Shown here: piece by piece, positions 46,654 to 55,291 of the stretch | How positions within the stretch are numbered: the stretch's first letter is position 1 | How the letters are laid out: every line of letters starts with the position of its first letter | NCBI RefSeq assembly: GCF_011045115.1 | Contig: NZ_JAAKZG010000005.1 | Coordinates: 372,001-436,000, forward strand | DNA from: Mesorhizobium zhangyense | GTDB lineage: Bacteria; Pseudomonadota; Alphaproteobacteria; Rhizobiales; Rhizobiaceae | DNA: 64,000 nt | Direction of reading: 5' to 3' | Position numbers and translations under genes: made by a program | The notes under the pieces: model-generated | Databases searched by the model: none | The model's input: only the letters and a program-made list of their open reading frames with translations | What the model was told of the DNA's origin: nothing

Positions 46654-46668
46654 GTTCGCAATACGAAC
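46654..46668. promoter_or_regulatory. Candidate PcaR operator
   Basis: GTTCG-CAATA-CGAAC is a perfect 15-base dyad at 46654-46668, with further AA/TT symmetry outside. It resembles the 15-base GTTCGATAATCGCAC site I recall for Pseudomonas PcaR. It lies between pcaR and pcaI, 95 bases before pcaI. A second dyad, GTAT-CGC-ATAC, is at 46634-46644. Confidence 0.65.
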
Positions 46669-46763
46669 TTTTTGGTTGTGCTGGCGAGTTGCGAGTGAGG
46701 CGGTAGCAGCGGTTTCCGGCTGCGGTTGTTGCCACCGCCAATCGGGATGGGTGAGGATCAACG

Positions 46764-47480
46764 ATGAGCAAAATCAGTCCAAGCGTGGAGGAGGCGGTCT
46801 CCCACATTCAGGACGGGATGGTGGTGATGATCGGTGGGTTCGGTGGCGCTGGCGCGCCGATCGAGCTCATCCATGCGCTGGTCGAGCGCTACAAGAAGAC
46901 CGGATCGCCGGGCCGGCTTATCGTCGTCAACAACAACGCCGGCAATGGCGCGGTCGGCATCGCGGCGATGATCTATGCCGGCATGGTCGCCAAGATGGTG
47001 TGCTCGTTTCCCCGCTCAACGGACCCGAAGGCCTTCACCGACAAATATCTGGCCGGCGAAATCGAGCTTGAGCTGGTGCCGCAGGGAACGCTGGCCGAGC
47101 GCATCCGCGCCGGCGGTGCAGGCATCCCCGCCTTCTACACGCCGACGAGCTTCGGCACGCTGGTCGCGGAAGGAAAGCCGGTCGCAGAATTCGACGGCAG
47201 GAAATACGTCCAGGAGCGCTGGCTCAAGGCGGACGTGGCGCTGATCAAGGCCGAGCTGGCCGATCGCAAGGGTAATCTCACCTATCACATGGCTGCGCGG
47301 AATTTCTCGCCGCTGATGGCGACTGCGGCTGCCGCCACCATCGTGCAGGCAAGCCGGATCGTTGAGCCGGGCGGGATCGACCCCGAACATGTCGTGACGC
47401 CGGGCATATTCGTGAACCGCATCGTGGAAGTGCCGAACCCGAAGCAGGAAGAAGCTCTGTTGCGCGAGGTGACCAAGTGA
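46764..47480 (+). CDS. pcaI: 3-oxoadipate CoA-transferase subunit A
   Basis: 238 residues of CoA-transferase family I, alpha subunit: MVVMIGGFGGAGAPIELIHAL is split over about 18-38, and NNNAGNGAVGIAAMI near 55-69. With PcaJ it moves CoA from succinyl-CoA to beta-ketoadipate. First gene of pcaIJF, divergent from pcaR. Its stop overlaps the pcaJ ATG by one base. A related acetoacetate transferase (ScoA) is the alternative, but pcaF next door supports PcaI. Confidence 0.93.
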   Translation: MSKISPSVEEAVSHIQDGMVVMIGGFGGAGAPIELIHALVERYKKTGSPGRLIVVNNNAGNGAVGIAAMIYAGMVAKMVCSFPRSTDPKAFTDKYLAGEIELELVPQGTLAERIRAGGAGIPAFYTPTSFGTLVAEGKPVAEFDGRKYVQERWLKADVALIKAELADRKGNLTYHMAARNFSPLMATAAAATIVQASRIVEPGGIDPEHVVTPGIFVNRIVEVPNPKQEEALLREVTK

Positions 47481-48151
47481 TGACTGCCAAACTGACGAAT
47501 GCGCAGATCGCATGGCGCGCCGCGCAGGACATTCCCGACGGCGCCTATGTCAACCTCGGCATCGGCTTTCCCGAGATGGTCGCCAAGTTCAAGCCCAAGG
47601 GCCGCGAGGTCATCTATCACACCGAAAACGGCATCCTCGATTTCGGCGAGGCTCCGCCCGCCGGGCAGGAGGACTGGGACCTGATCAACGCCGGCAAGAA
47701 GGCCGTTACGCTCAATCCGGGCGCTGCATTCTTCCACCATGCCGACAGCTTTGCCATGGTGCGCGGCGGCCATCTGGATGTCGCCATCCTGGGCGCCTAC
47801 GAGGTTGCCGAAAATGGCGATCTGGCCAACTGGAGCACGGGCCCGGGTTCGGTGCCGGCAGTGGGCGGCGCAATGGACCTTGTCCACGGCGCGAAGCGGG
47901 TCTGCGTCATCACCGACCACACCACGAAGGACGGGCGGCCTAAGCTGCTTAAGCAGTGCCGCCTGCCGCTGACCGGCGTCGGCTGCGTGACGACCGTCTA
48001 TACCAGTCTCGCCGTGGTCGACATCGTGAACGCGCGTTTCGTTCTTCGGGAAAAACTGCCGAGCATCAGCCTCGATGAACTTCAAGCCTTGACCGAAGCC
48101 ACGCTGGCGGTCGAAGGCACCGTCAAAGATCTTATCGTACCGGAGGTTTGA
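47480..48151 (+). CDS. pcaJ: 3-oxoadipate CoA-transferase subunit B
   Basis: 223 residues of CoA-transferase family I, beta subunit. It carries the catalytic Glu in HTENGILDFGEAP near 50-62 and the GGHLDVAILGAYEVAENGDLANW region near 97-119. A GTG three bases earlier is a less likely start. Tightly coupled to pcaI, and pcaF follows three bases downstream. Confidence 0.93.
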   Translation: MTAKLTNAQIAWRAAQDIPDGAYVNLGIGFPEMVAKFKPKGREVIYHTENGILDFGEAPPAGQEDWDLINAGKKAVTLNPGAAFFHHADSFAMVRGGHLDVAILGAYEVAENGDLANWSTGPGSVPAVGGAMDLVHGAKRVCVITDHTTKDGRPKLLKQCRLPLTGVGCVTTVYTSLAVVDIVNARFVLREKLPSISLDELQALTEATLAVEGTVKDLIVPEV

Positions 48152-48154
48152 AAA

Positions 48155-49363
<1,209 letters not shown>

Positions 49364-49416
49364 CGAGTTCGTCGAGCTAGGGCGTTCGGTCGTTTGAGTG
49401 TTTGGATCGCTGCAAG

Positions 49417-49580
49417 ATCCCCTCTCCGTCGCGCTTCGCGCGCCACCTCTCCCCCGCTTTGCGGGGGAGAGGAACCCAAGTTCTGCGATGCCCAGACCTT
49501 CGCGAGTGCCGGTTCCTCTCCCCGCCTGCGGGGAGAGGTGGCTCGGCGAAGCCGAGACGGAGAGGGGCCTTCTCACAGCC
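49417..49580. repeat. Quasi-palindromic intergenic repeat, copy 2
   Basis: The fuller copy. The outer arm cccctctccgtc (49419-49430) pairs with gacggagagggg (49555-49566), and similarity between left and right outer arms extends over about 38 bases. Inside are cctctcccccgc/gcgggggagagg and cctctccccgc/gcggggagagg hairpins. It is related to the element at 45637-45778 with an inverted middle block. It fills most of the 221 bases between pcaF and the AGT gene. Confidence 0.75.
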
Positions 49581-49584
49581 ACAC

Positions 49585-50106
49585 TCAAGCCAGCTCGAAA
49601 GCCACGGCCTTCTGCTCGCGCGACAGCAGCGCGCGCTTGCGCTGAAAACCCCAGCGATAGCCGGACAGCGAGCCGTCCTTTTTCACCACACGATGGCAAG
49701 GAACGAGGATCGCGATCGTGTTGGCGGCGCAGGCTTCCGCGACTTCCCGAGCCTCGCGCGGATTGCCAAGCTTTGCCGCGAGGTCGCCATAGCTGGTGGT
49801 CTTGCCGGCGGGGATTGCACGCAGCGCTTCCCATACGCGCTGCTCGTAGTCGCTGCCGCGCAGGTCGAGTGGCAGAGCGAGGTCGTGCTCCGGGTGGTCG
49901 ATCAGGCCGGCAAGCTTCGCGACCGTATCGGCAAGCCCGTCCGCGTCCTCGACAAGATCGGTGTCCGCGAACCGCTCGCGCAGGGCATCGAGCGAAGCCG
50001 CGCGCCGATCCGAAAACTCGAACATGACGAGGCCGCGTTCGGAGCGGGCGGCGATGAAGTCACCGAGGGAGCTTTGCCCCCAGGCATAGCGAATGGTGCT
50101 GCGCAT
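49585..50106 (-). CDS. ogt: O6-alkylguanine-DNA alkyltransferase (first)
   Basis: 173 residues. The C-terminal domain has the acceptor-cysteine motif ILVPCHRVV near 138 and GFQRKRALLSREQ near 155, with KTTSYGDLAAKLGNP near 108. It transfers alkyl groups from O6-methylguanine or O4-methylthymine to itself. It looks like the C-terminal half of Ada without the Ada regulatory domain. The start at 50106 gives a full-length Ogt; the frame runs much further upstream over the next gene and is not used. Last of a four-gene repair cluster. Confidence 0.9.
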   Translation of the reverse strand: MRSTIRYAWGQSSLGDFIAARSERGLVMFEFSDRRAASLDALRERFADTDLVEDADGLADTVAKLAGLIDHPEHDLALPLDLRGSDYEQRVWEALRAIPAGKTTSYGDLAAKLGNPREAREVAEACAANTIAILVPCHRVVKKDGSLSGYRWGFQRKRALLSREQKAVAFELA

Positions 50107-50179
50107 TTTCTTGTCCAATCTCTCGAAATTTTCAACGTGACTGGAAGATAAGCCCCTGCAGCGGCACAAACGACCCGAT

Positions 50180-50749
50180 TCATGCGCTCCCGGTATTTGC
50201 TTCATGGTCGAGCAGCCAGCGCTTGCGCTCGAGGCCGCCGCCATAGCGCACCAGATCGCCGCCGGCACCGACAAGCCGATGACAGGGGACGACGATAGAA
50301 AGCGGATTGGCGCCGTTGGCGGTACCCACGGCGCGAATGGCCTTGGGCTTTCCAATGCGCGCGGCAAGGGCCGAATAGGCGAGCGGCTTGCCCGCCTCGA
50401 CATGGCGCAAGGCTTGCCAGACCGCGTTCTGGAAATCGGTACCGCTCAGCTTGACCGTGATCTCGTCAAGAGCCTCGATCTTGCCGGCAAAGTAATCCGA
50501 AAATGCTTTTGCGGTTACCGCCGGGACATGGCCGGGCACCAGCACATAGCCATCGGGCCCGAAGCGGCGGCGCAGCCAGCGATCGAGGCGATGGCCGCAG
50601 TCTTCGAACTCTGCCGCGCACAGCCTGCCCTCGCCATCCGCCAGCAGCACGAGATGGCCGATCGGCGTGTCGATCGTCTCGCTGGTGAGCGCCGCCAGGG
50701 CTTTCTCGTTCCTTGTGGTGGCTGAAACCGTGCTTTTCATACTGCTCAT
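50180..50749 (-). CDS. ogt: O6-alkylguanine-DNA alkyltransferase (second)
   Basis: 189 residues, same fold as its neighbour but clearly diverged: TPIGHLVLLADGEGRLCAAEF split near 28-48, the active IVVPCHRLVGAGGDL near 155, and GGGLERKRWLLDHE near 173. Having two suicide alkyltransferases side by side suggests differing lesion preference. Overlaps the upstream 2OG oxygenase gene by four bases and precedes the first alkyltransferase by 73. Confidence 0.9.
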   Translation of the reverse strand: MSSMKSTVSATTRNEKALAALTSETIDTPIGHLVLLADGEGRLCAAEFEDCGHRLDRWLRRRFGPDGYVLVPGHVPAVTAKAFSDYFAGKIEALDEITVKLSGTDFQNAVWQALRHVEAGKPLAYSALAARIGKPKAIRAVGTANGANPLSIVVPCHRLVGAGGDLVRYGGGLERKRWLLDHEANTGSA

Positions 50750-51489
50750 TTGGCGTCGTGGAAGATGATGCCGACGGTGTGCCGTTTGCCTGAGCGAACC
50801 CGGCTGACGCCGTGGCGCAGATTGACCCGGTAGCTGCCCCCCTGAACCGGCCGGTTGTGCACGGCAAAAGCCACAGCGTCGCCCTGGCGCAGCGGCACGA
50901 CCTCGGCGCGGCTCTGCATGCGCGGGCGCTGTTCGGTCAGCACGAATTCGCCGCCGGTGAAATCCTTGCCCGGTTCCGACAGCAGGATCGCCACCTGCAG
51001 CGGGAAGGCGAGGTCGCCGTAAAGGTCCTGATGCAGGCAGTTGAAGTCACCCGGCACATATTGCAGCAGCAAAGGCGTTGGACGGGTCTGGCCGGCATCA
51101 TGGCAGGCTTTCAGGAATTCGGCATGGGTTTCCGGGTAGCGCGCAGCAATGCTCATGCGAGCGTTCCAGTCGTTCGCGATGGGCGCGAGACGGGGATAGA
51201 GCACGGTGCGCAGGTCGCCAAGAAGATCCGGCAGCGGGTAGCGGAAATAGCGGTACTCGCCCTTGCCGAAACCATGCCGCGCCATATGGATATGGCTGCG
51301 AAAATGCTCCTCATGCGGGTAGAGCTCTGCGATGTCGCGGCATTCCTGCGGCGTCAGCAGATTTTCCAGCACCGCACAGCCATAGCCGCTCAAATCGGCG
51401 GCAAGCGCATCCCAATCATATCCGGCGACACGGTCGGTGGCGGTGCTTATTGAGGGTGGGGCTTCGGCGATCTTTGCTCGTGCGTTCAT
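50746..51489 (-). CDS. 2-oxoglutarate/Fe(II)-dependent oxygenase
   Basis: 247 residues with the double-stranded beta-helix iron triad: His and Asp in CLHQDLYGDLAF near 150, His in NLRHGVSRV near 224, and the 2OG-binding Arg in GKRHTVGIIFH near 236. The length and the prolyl-hydroxylase-like pattern differ from AlkB. It lies between alkB and an alkyltransferase gene with a four-base overlap, so a role in removing alkyl groups from nucleic acid or protein is inferred. Substrate unknown. Confidence 0.85.
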   Translation of the reverse strand: MNARAKIAEAPPSISTATDRVAGYDWDALAADLSGYGCAVLENLLTPQECRDIAELYPHEEHFRSHIHMARHGFGKGEYRYFRYPLPDLLGDLRTVLYPRLAPIANDWNARMSIAARYPETHAEFLKACHDAGQTRPTPLLLQYVPGDFNCLHQDLYGDLAFPLQVAILLSEPGKDFTGGEFVLTEQRPRMQSRAEVVPLRQGDAVAFAVHNRPVQGGSYRVNLRHGVSRVRSGKRHTVGIIFHDAK

Positions 51490-51580
51490 TGCCGTTGATC
51501 CTGTTCAGCTGGTTATACAAGATAGAGGCCTGCCTCGATGGCAACCACCCGAAACCTGCCTTGCCGGACGACGCTGAAAT

Positions 51581-52252
51581 TCAAAGCGCCTTGCGGAAGG
51601 TCAGGTTGATGCGCCTGCGCCCCAGCGTTTCGTGGTCGCCGTCCTTCAGTGCCAGAACGCCGTGATAGAACAGGCGTGAGGGGCCGCCCCACACGACAAC
51701 GTCGCCATGGTGCAGCGGTATTTTGCGGATCGGGTCGGTTCGTTTCAGGCCGCCGAACTGGAAGGTCGCGGGCAGGCCGAGCGAGACGGAGACGATCGGG
51801 TTGGCAAGGTCGCGCTCGTCCTTGTCCTGATGCAGCGACAGCCTCGCGCCGGGCTCGTAGAGATTGACGAGGCAGGCATCGGGCGCGAAAGCCGGATAAC
51901 CGGCATCCGCCGCCGCCTCGGTCGCAAGCCTCAGGAACGAGGCCGGCATTTCCGGCCACGGCTCTCCCGTCAGCGGATCGCGAGAATCGTAGCGATAGCC
52001 TGTCCGGTCGCTCACCCAGCCGGCGTTGCCGCAATTGGTCATCGCAACGGACATCTCGAAGCCGCCCGGCGTCACCAGATGACGGAAGGGAGCCTTGGCA
52101 ACAACGCTTTCGAGAGCGGCAAGCAATTCGGCCTCGAAAGGCAGTGCGCGCCTTCGCAGCAGGATAGCGCCATCGGCGAGCTGCTCGGTCGGCGGTTCAT
52201 GGAAGACTGCGTCGCCGAAAAGATCTCTCATGGCTTGCTCCTGTGCCTGCAT
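51581..52252 (-). CDS. alkB: DNA oxidative demethylase AlkB
   Basis: 223 residues. AlkB removes 1-methyladenine and 3-methylcytosine lesions by hydroxylation using Fe(II) and 2-oxoglutarate. It has RYDSRDPLTGEPWPEMP near 73-89, the HxD pair in LSLHQDKDERDL near 137, the distal His in LFYHGVLALKDG near 193, and the terminal RRRINLTFRKA with the 2OG-binding Arg residues. It is first of the four-gene alkylation repair cluster. No Ada-type regulator is visible. Confidence 0.95.
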   Translation of the reverse strand: MQAQEQAMRDLFGDAVFHEPPTEQLADGAILLRRRALPFEAELLAALESVVAKAPFRHLVTPGGFEMSVAMTNCGNAGWVSDRTGYRYDSRDPLTGEPWPEMPASFLRLATEAAADAGYPAFAPDACLVNLYEPGARLSLHQDKDERDLANPIVSVSLGLPATFQFGGLKRTDPIRKIPLHHGDVVVWGGPSRLFYHGVLALKDGDHETLGRRRINLTFRKAL

Positions 52253-52462
52253 AGGCAGTGCTTAGCGATCATGCACTGCCGGGCAACCCGTTTCCTGCCT
52301 TGCGGTTTCCGCGGTCTGATCATGCAACGATAACGCTGTTTTTAATCCGCTGTTGCTGCCGCCATAGAATCTGATAGCTGGCATCGATCGATCAAGGGCA
52401 TGAAAGGCGAATGAACAAAACCGCCTTGAGCGCGTTGAGGTCGACAAACGAGGAGCCTTTCC

Positions 52463-52882
52463 ATGCATTCTTTCATTCGTAATTGTGCGCTTTCGGCACT
52501 CATAGGTATCGGCAGCCTGTCGTTTGCCCCATCACTGGCATCGGCCCAGACATTGCAGCTCGAACTCGGACAAGACGGTCCACGCGTCCTGATGCGGCAG
52601 GATTGCGAAGGCCGCCATCGTTATGATCCTGGCTGCCGCGATCGCCGCGACAGGAGAGACCACCGCAGGGACGAGCGCTACGGCAACGACTCTCGCCGTG
52701 ACGACAGAGGTTCGCGCTCCTGTACCCCGGACCGGGCGCTTGAGAAGGCCGAGCGCATGGGCGTCAGGCGTGCGCGGATCGTCGATGTCGGCCGCCGCAC
52801 GATCGAAGTCGGTGGCAGGTCGGAAGGCCGGCGGATTATCGTCAGCTTCAGCCGCGAACGCGGTTGCCCGGTTATCCGCTAA
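52463..52882 (+). CDS. Exported Arg/Asp-rich protein of unknown function
   Basis: 139 residues. A signal peptide (about 1-28, ending LASA) is followed by a short acidic segment, a striking run rich in RDRRDRRD-type charges (about 55-85), and a compact C-terminal domain (about 90-139) with two Cys. The middle may be disordered and bind polyanions. No family recognised. GAGGAG precedes the start. It is the first of several small cell-envelope genes in this stretch. Confidence 0.7.
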   Translation: MHSFIRNCALSALIGIGSLSFAPSLASAQTLQLELGQDGPRVLMRQDCEGRHRYDPGCRDRRDRRDHRRDERYGNDSRRDDRGSRSCTPDRALEKAERMGVRRARIVDVGRRTIEVGGRSEGRRIIVSFSRERGCPVIR

Positions 52883-53022
52883 ACCGCCAGGCAGTTTCGT
52901 GGTCCCGGCGTGAAATGTGCAGAGATCACATTTCTTTTCCAGCGGGGCCACTGCGGTTATCATGATAACGATCGGCCGGCGTGAGTCGGTCGGTCGTGAA
53001 ATCGTTTAGGGGATACTTCGTG

Positions 53023-53403
53023 ATGGTAGACCGCGTCTGGTCGATGCTGACTATCGCTACCTGTTGTGGGCTCTTGGCGGCGGGCGGATGCTCGCGAACG
53101 TCCGATGGCTCCATCGAATTCCAGGGGCAGACGACCGACTGGTCCAACATGTTCAAGCGCCGGAGTGCGCCGGAACCGAGCCTGAGCGACGCGGTCGTCT
53201 ATTCAAGTTTTCCCGCCCGCCCTACCGAGCCCGCTGTCGCGGCGCCGGCCAGCAAACCCAAACCTCGTGTGAGAGCCGCTCCGCGCAAGAGCAGAACCGT
53301 TGCCCGTCCGGCAGCGCAGCCGGTAGCCGCCGCTCCTGCCAAGCCCGTCTCTTGCAGCAACGTATCCCGGCCAGGCAGCCGCGTGAAATATGTCTGCAAG
53401 TAG
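53023..53403 (+). CDS. Probable exported lipoprotein-like small protein
   Basis: 126 residues. The N-terminus has a hydrophobic segment ending LLAAGGCSR near residue 23; the cysteine is in lipobox position, but Ala rather than Leu at -3 makes lipidation uncertain. The second half is Pro/Ala/Lys-rich (about 60-110), resembling a wall-spanning linker, and it ends with a small Cys-containing tail (SCSNVSRPGSRVKYVC). The start at 53023 has AGGGGA upstream. Function unknown. Confidence 0.6.
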   Translation: MVDRVWSMLTIATCCGLLAAGGCSRTSDGSIEFQGQTTDWSNMFKRRSAPEPSLSDAVVYSSFPARPTEPAVAAPASKPKPRVRAAPRKSRTVARPAAQPVAAAPAKPVSCSNVSRPGSRVKYVCK

Positions 53404-53435
53404 GTTTCGGCCGGCGCTGTGATCAGGCGCAGTGC

Positions 53436-53588
53436 CTATCGCTGATAGGGCCCGAAGCAGGCCGGGTTGGTCGATACCCGGCAACCGGTATCGTAGCGGG
53501 CCGACGTGTCCGACAGGTGCACGACGCCCGCGAAGCCGCCGGCAAACAGCGCTGAAATCAGGAAAACCACTCCTAACCGGGTAACCAT
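53436..53588 (-). CDS. 50-residue exported or membrane microprotein
   Basis: A short frame, MVTRLGVVFLISALFAGG at the start, with one hydrophobic segment and then a small polar tail containing two Cys (TGCRV and PACFG) and ending in PYQR. GGAG lies seven bases before the ATG. It is convergent with the lipoprotein-like gene, 32 bases apart. No family recognised. The signal-like N-terminus and good ribosome-binding site are the only support. Confidence 0.5.
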   Translation of the reverse strand: MVTRLGVVFLISALFAGGFAGVVHLSDTSARYDTGCRVSTNPACFGPYQR

Positions 53589-53705
53589 TGCCGCACTCCG
53601 TTTCGTCAACCGTCCCCAACGGTTTGCAATGTCACTTCGCCCGGATTCACTAAAGATTTAATCTAATTACGAAAAGCTTAACGGGTTGCTTTTTCGCCAC
53701 AAGAA

Positions 53706-53731
53706 AAAGCCGCCTCGCGAGAGACGGCTTT
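53706..53731. terminator. Hairpin with A/T flanks in the 53589-53921 gap
   Basis: aaagccg (53706-53712) pairs with cggcttt (53725-53731), continued by ctc/gag around GCGA. A-rich and T-rich runs flank it, so it could terminate in either direction. It is the only structure recognised in this 333-base gap. It lies upstream of the microprotein gene, so it may end the plus-strand lipoprotein transcript. Confidence 0.65.
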
Positions 53732-53921
53732 CTTTGGCAGCGGCGGGATAGGAGGGGACTTCACCCGCCGTTGCTACTCAACAGGTGTCGACCCGAAAGG
53801 TTCCATCGCGCACGAAAGAAAGAAGTTCTGCGCGACGGACCACGCAGTGGAACTTTCATCGCGCGCTGCGGTTGCTGAGGCACGGGGCGATTGGTGCCTC
53901 AACAATCCAAGGAGAATAATC

Positions 53922-53999
53922 ATGGGTCGTGGAATCCTGCTGTGGCTGCTCGGTATACCTATCCCGATCATCATCCTCATCCTTCTCTTCGTTCGATAA
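53922..53999 (+). CDS. 25-residue hydrophobic microprotein
   Basis: A tiny membrane peptide beginning MGRGILLWLLGIPIP, then isoleucine/leucine-rich to LLFVR. GGAG lies seven to ten bases before the ATG. From memory, nearly identical short peptides (MGRG-LLWLLGIPIP type) occur annotated in other rhizobia, which supports it being real. It is followed ten bases later by a larger membrane protein gene, with which it is probably cotranscribed. Function unknown. Confidence 0.65.
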   Translation: MGRGILLWLLGIPIPIIILILLFVR

Positions 54000-54009
54000 G
54001 GGGGTGGTC

Positions 54010-54933
54010 ATGCAACAAACAATTTCATCGACCGAAGCAGTCGTTCCGAGCGAATCCTCGTCATCCGCTGTCTCCTGGGCTGCAATCATCGCAGGAGCGG
54101 TGGCAGCATCCTCGCTGACGCTTCTTTTGATCGTACTGGGTTCCGGTCTCGGCCTGAGCTCCGTTTCGCCATGGTCCGGCTCCGGCGTCTCGATGACGAC
54201 CTTCGCCGTATCAACCGCAATCTGGCTTATCATCGTGCAGTGGTTTTCGTCAGCTTTCGGCGGCTATATAGCCGGGCGGCTGCGCACGAAATGGTCGGGC
54301 GTTCATGACGACGAGATCTATTTCCGTGACACCGCGCACGGGTTCTTGTCCTGGGCGCTGGCAACGCTGGTCGTCGCCGGCGTGATGGGCTCGGCCCTGA
54401 CCTCGGTTGTGGGCGGTGGCGTGCAAGCGGCGTCGACGGTGGTTTCGGGCGCAACATCGGCAGCCGGTGCCGGCGCAAGTGCGGCCAGCCAGAGTGGCAT
54501 GGCTTCGCAGGCGAACGACATGACCTCCTACTTCGTCGATTCGCTGTTCCGTCCTGCCGATGCGGCAGCAGCCAATGCGCAAGGTGCCGAAGGCAATGCG
54601 GCGGCAACTGGCCAGGCCACGCGCATCCTGCTTTCCAGTGCGGCATCAGGTGAAGTGTCAGTCGAAGACCGTACCTATCTCGCCCAGCTGGTTGCTGCGC
54701 GTGCCGGGGTTTCGCAGGCCGACGCGGAAGCGCGTGTCGATGGCGTCCTGAAGCGGATTGAGACGGCCAAGACCGACGCGAAACAGGCTGCTGACACCGC
54801 CAGGAAGGCTGCCGCGACATTCTCGTTGGTCACGGCGCTGTCCTTGCTGCTGGGTGCCTTCATCGCATCGGTCGCCGCACTTATCGGCGGGCGCGGACGC
54901 GACGAAAATCCGGACGTCATGATCGTTCGATAA
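54010..54933 (+). CDS. Membrane protein with Ala/Ser-rich middle, unknown function
   Basis: 307 residues. Hydrophobic segments lie at about 21-50, 65-85, 118-140 and 275-297. The stretch between the third and fourth (about 145-265) is Ala/Ser-rich and helical, ending in a coiled-coil-like RIETAKTDAKQAADTARKA. Residues FGGYIAGRLRTKW near 87 suggest a glycine-zipper-like turn. No family assigned. It follows the 25-residue peptide gene and ends at a strong terminator 23 bases on. Confidence 0.75.
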   Translation: MQQTISSTEAVVPSESSSSAVSWAAIIAGAVAASSLTLLLIVLGSGLGLSSVSPWSGSGVSMTTFAVSTAIWLIIVQWFSSAFGGYIAGRLRTKWSGVHDDEIYFRDTAHGFLSWALATLVVAGVMGSALTSVVGGGVQAASTVVSGATSAAGAGASAASQSGMASQANDMTSYFVDSLFRPADAAAANAQGAEGNAAATGQATRILLSSAASGEVSVEDRTYLAQLVAARAGVSQADAEARVDGVLKRIETAKTDAKQAADTARKAAATFSLVTALSLLLGAFIASVAALIGGRGRDENPDVMIVR

Positions 54934-54956
54934 CCGACGTGCGAGTGGATGCAAAT

Positions 54957-54988
54957 GCCCGCCCCTTCACCGGGGCGGGCGTTTGTTT
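54957..54988 (+). terminator. Intrinsic terminator after the membrane protein gene
   Basis: gcccgcccc (54957-54965) pairs with ggggcgggc (54972-54980) around a six-base loop, followed by GTTTGTTT. It closes the 53922-54933 transcription unit. Confidence 0.88.
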
Positions 54989-55087
54989 AAGGAACGCTCG
55001 ATCATGAAAACATGAGCTTTTCTGGAACGTTCGCTGGGCGGGGCAGTTGTCCTGGCAAGTACCGAGTAGCGTAGGAAGGGACGGAAA

Positions 55088-55264
55088 ATGCAGGAAGATC
55101 GCAGACAGCTTCGAGAAACGCTGCGGCAAACCTACGGCACCCTGAAGGATTTGCGTAAATCCCTTGCAGCGGCGGACGCAGATTATATGCTGCACGACCT
55201 TGGCGCGCTGCTGTCGGTGGCAGAGCAGGAAGCCTTGAACAGGCTGCGCGAAAGCGAAAGCTGA
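55088..55264 (+). CDS. 58-residue helical protein of unknown function
   Basis: A short charged protein, MQEDRRQLRETLRQTYGT at the start, predicted all-helical with amphipathic spacing and no membrane segment. GGGACGG precedes the ATG. It stands alone between a terminator and the convergent HerA-like gene. No family recognised; existence rests on the ribosome-binding site and codon-like composition. Confidence 0.55.
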   Translation: MQEDRRQLRETLRQTYGTLKDLRKSLAAADADYMLHDLGALLSVAEQEALNRLRESES

Positions 55265-55291
55265 AACCCCGGGCAGCAGGCGTTTAATCGG

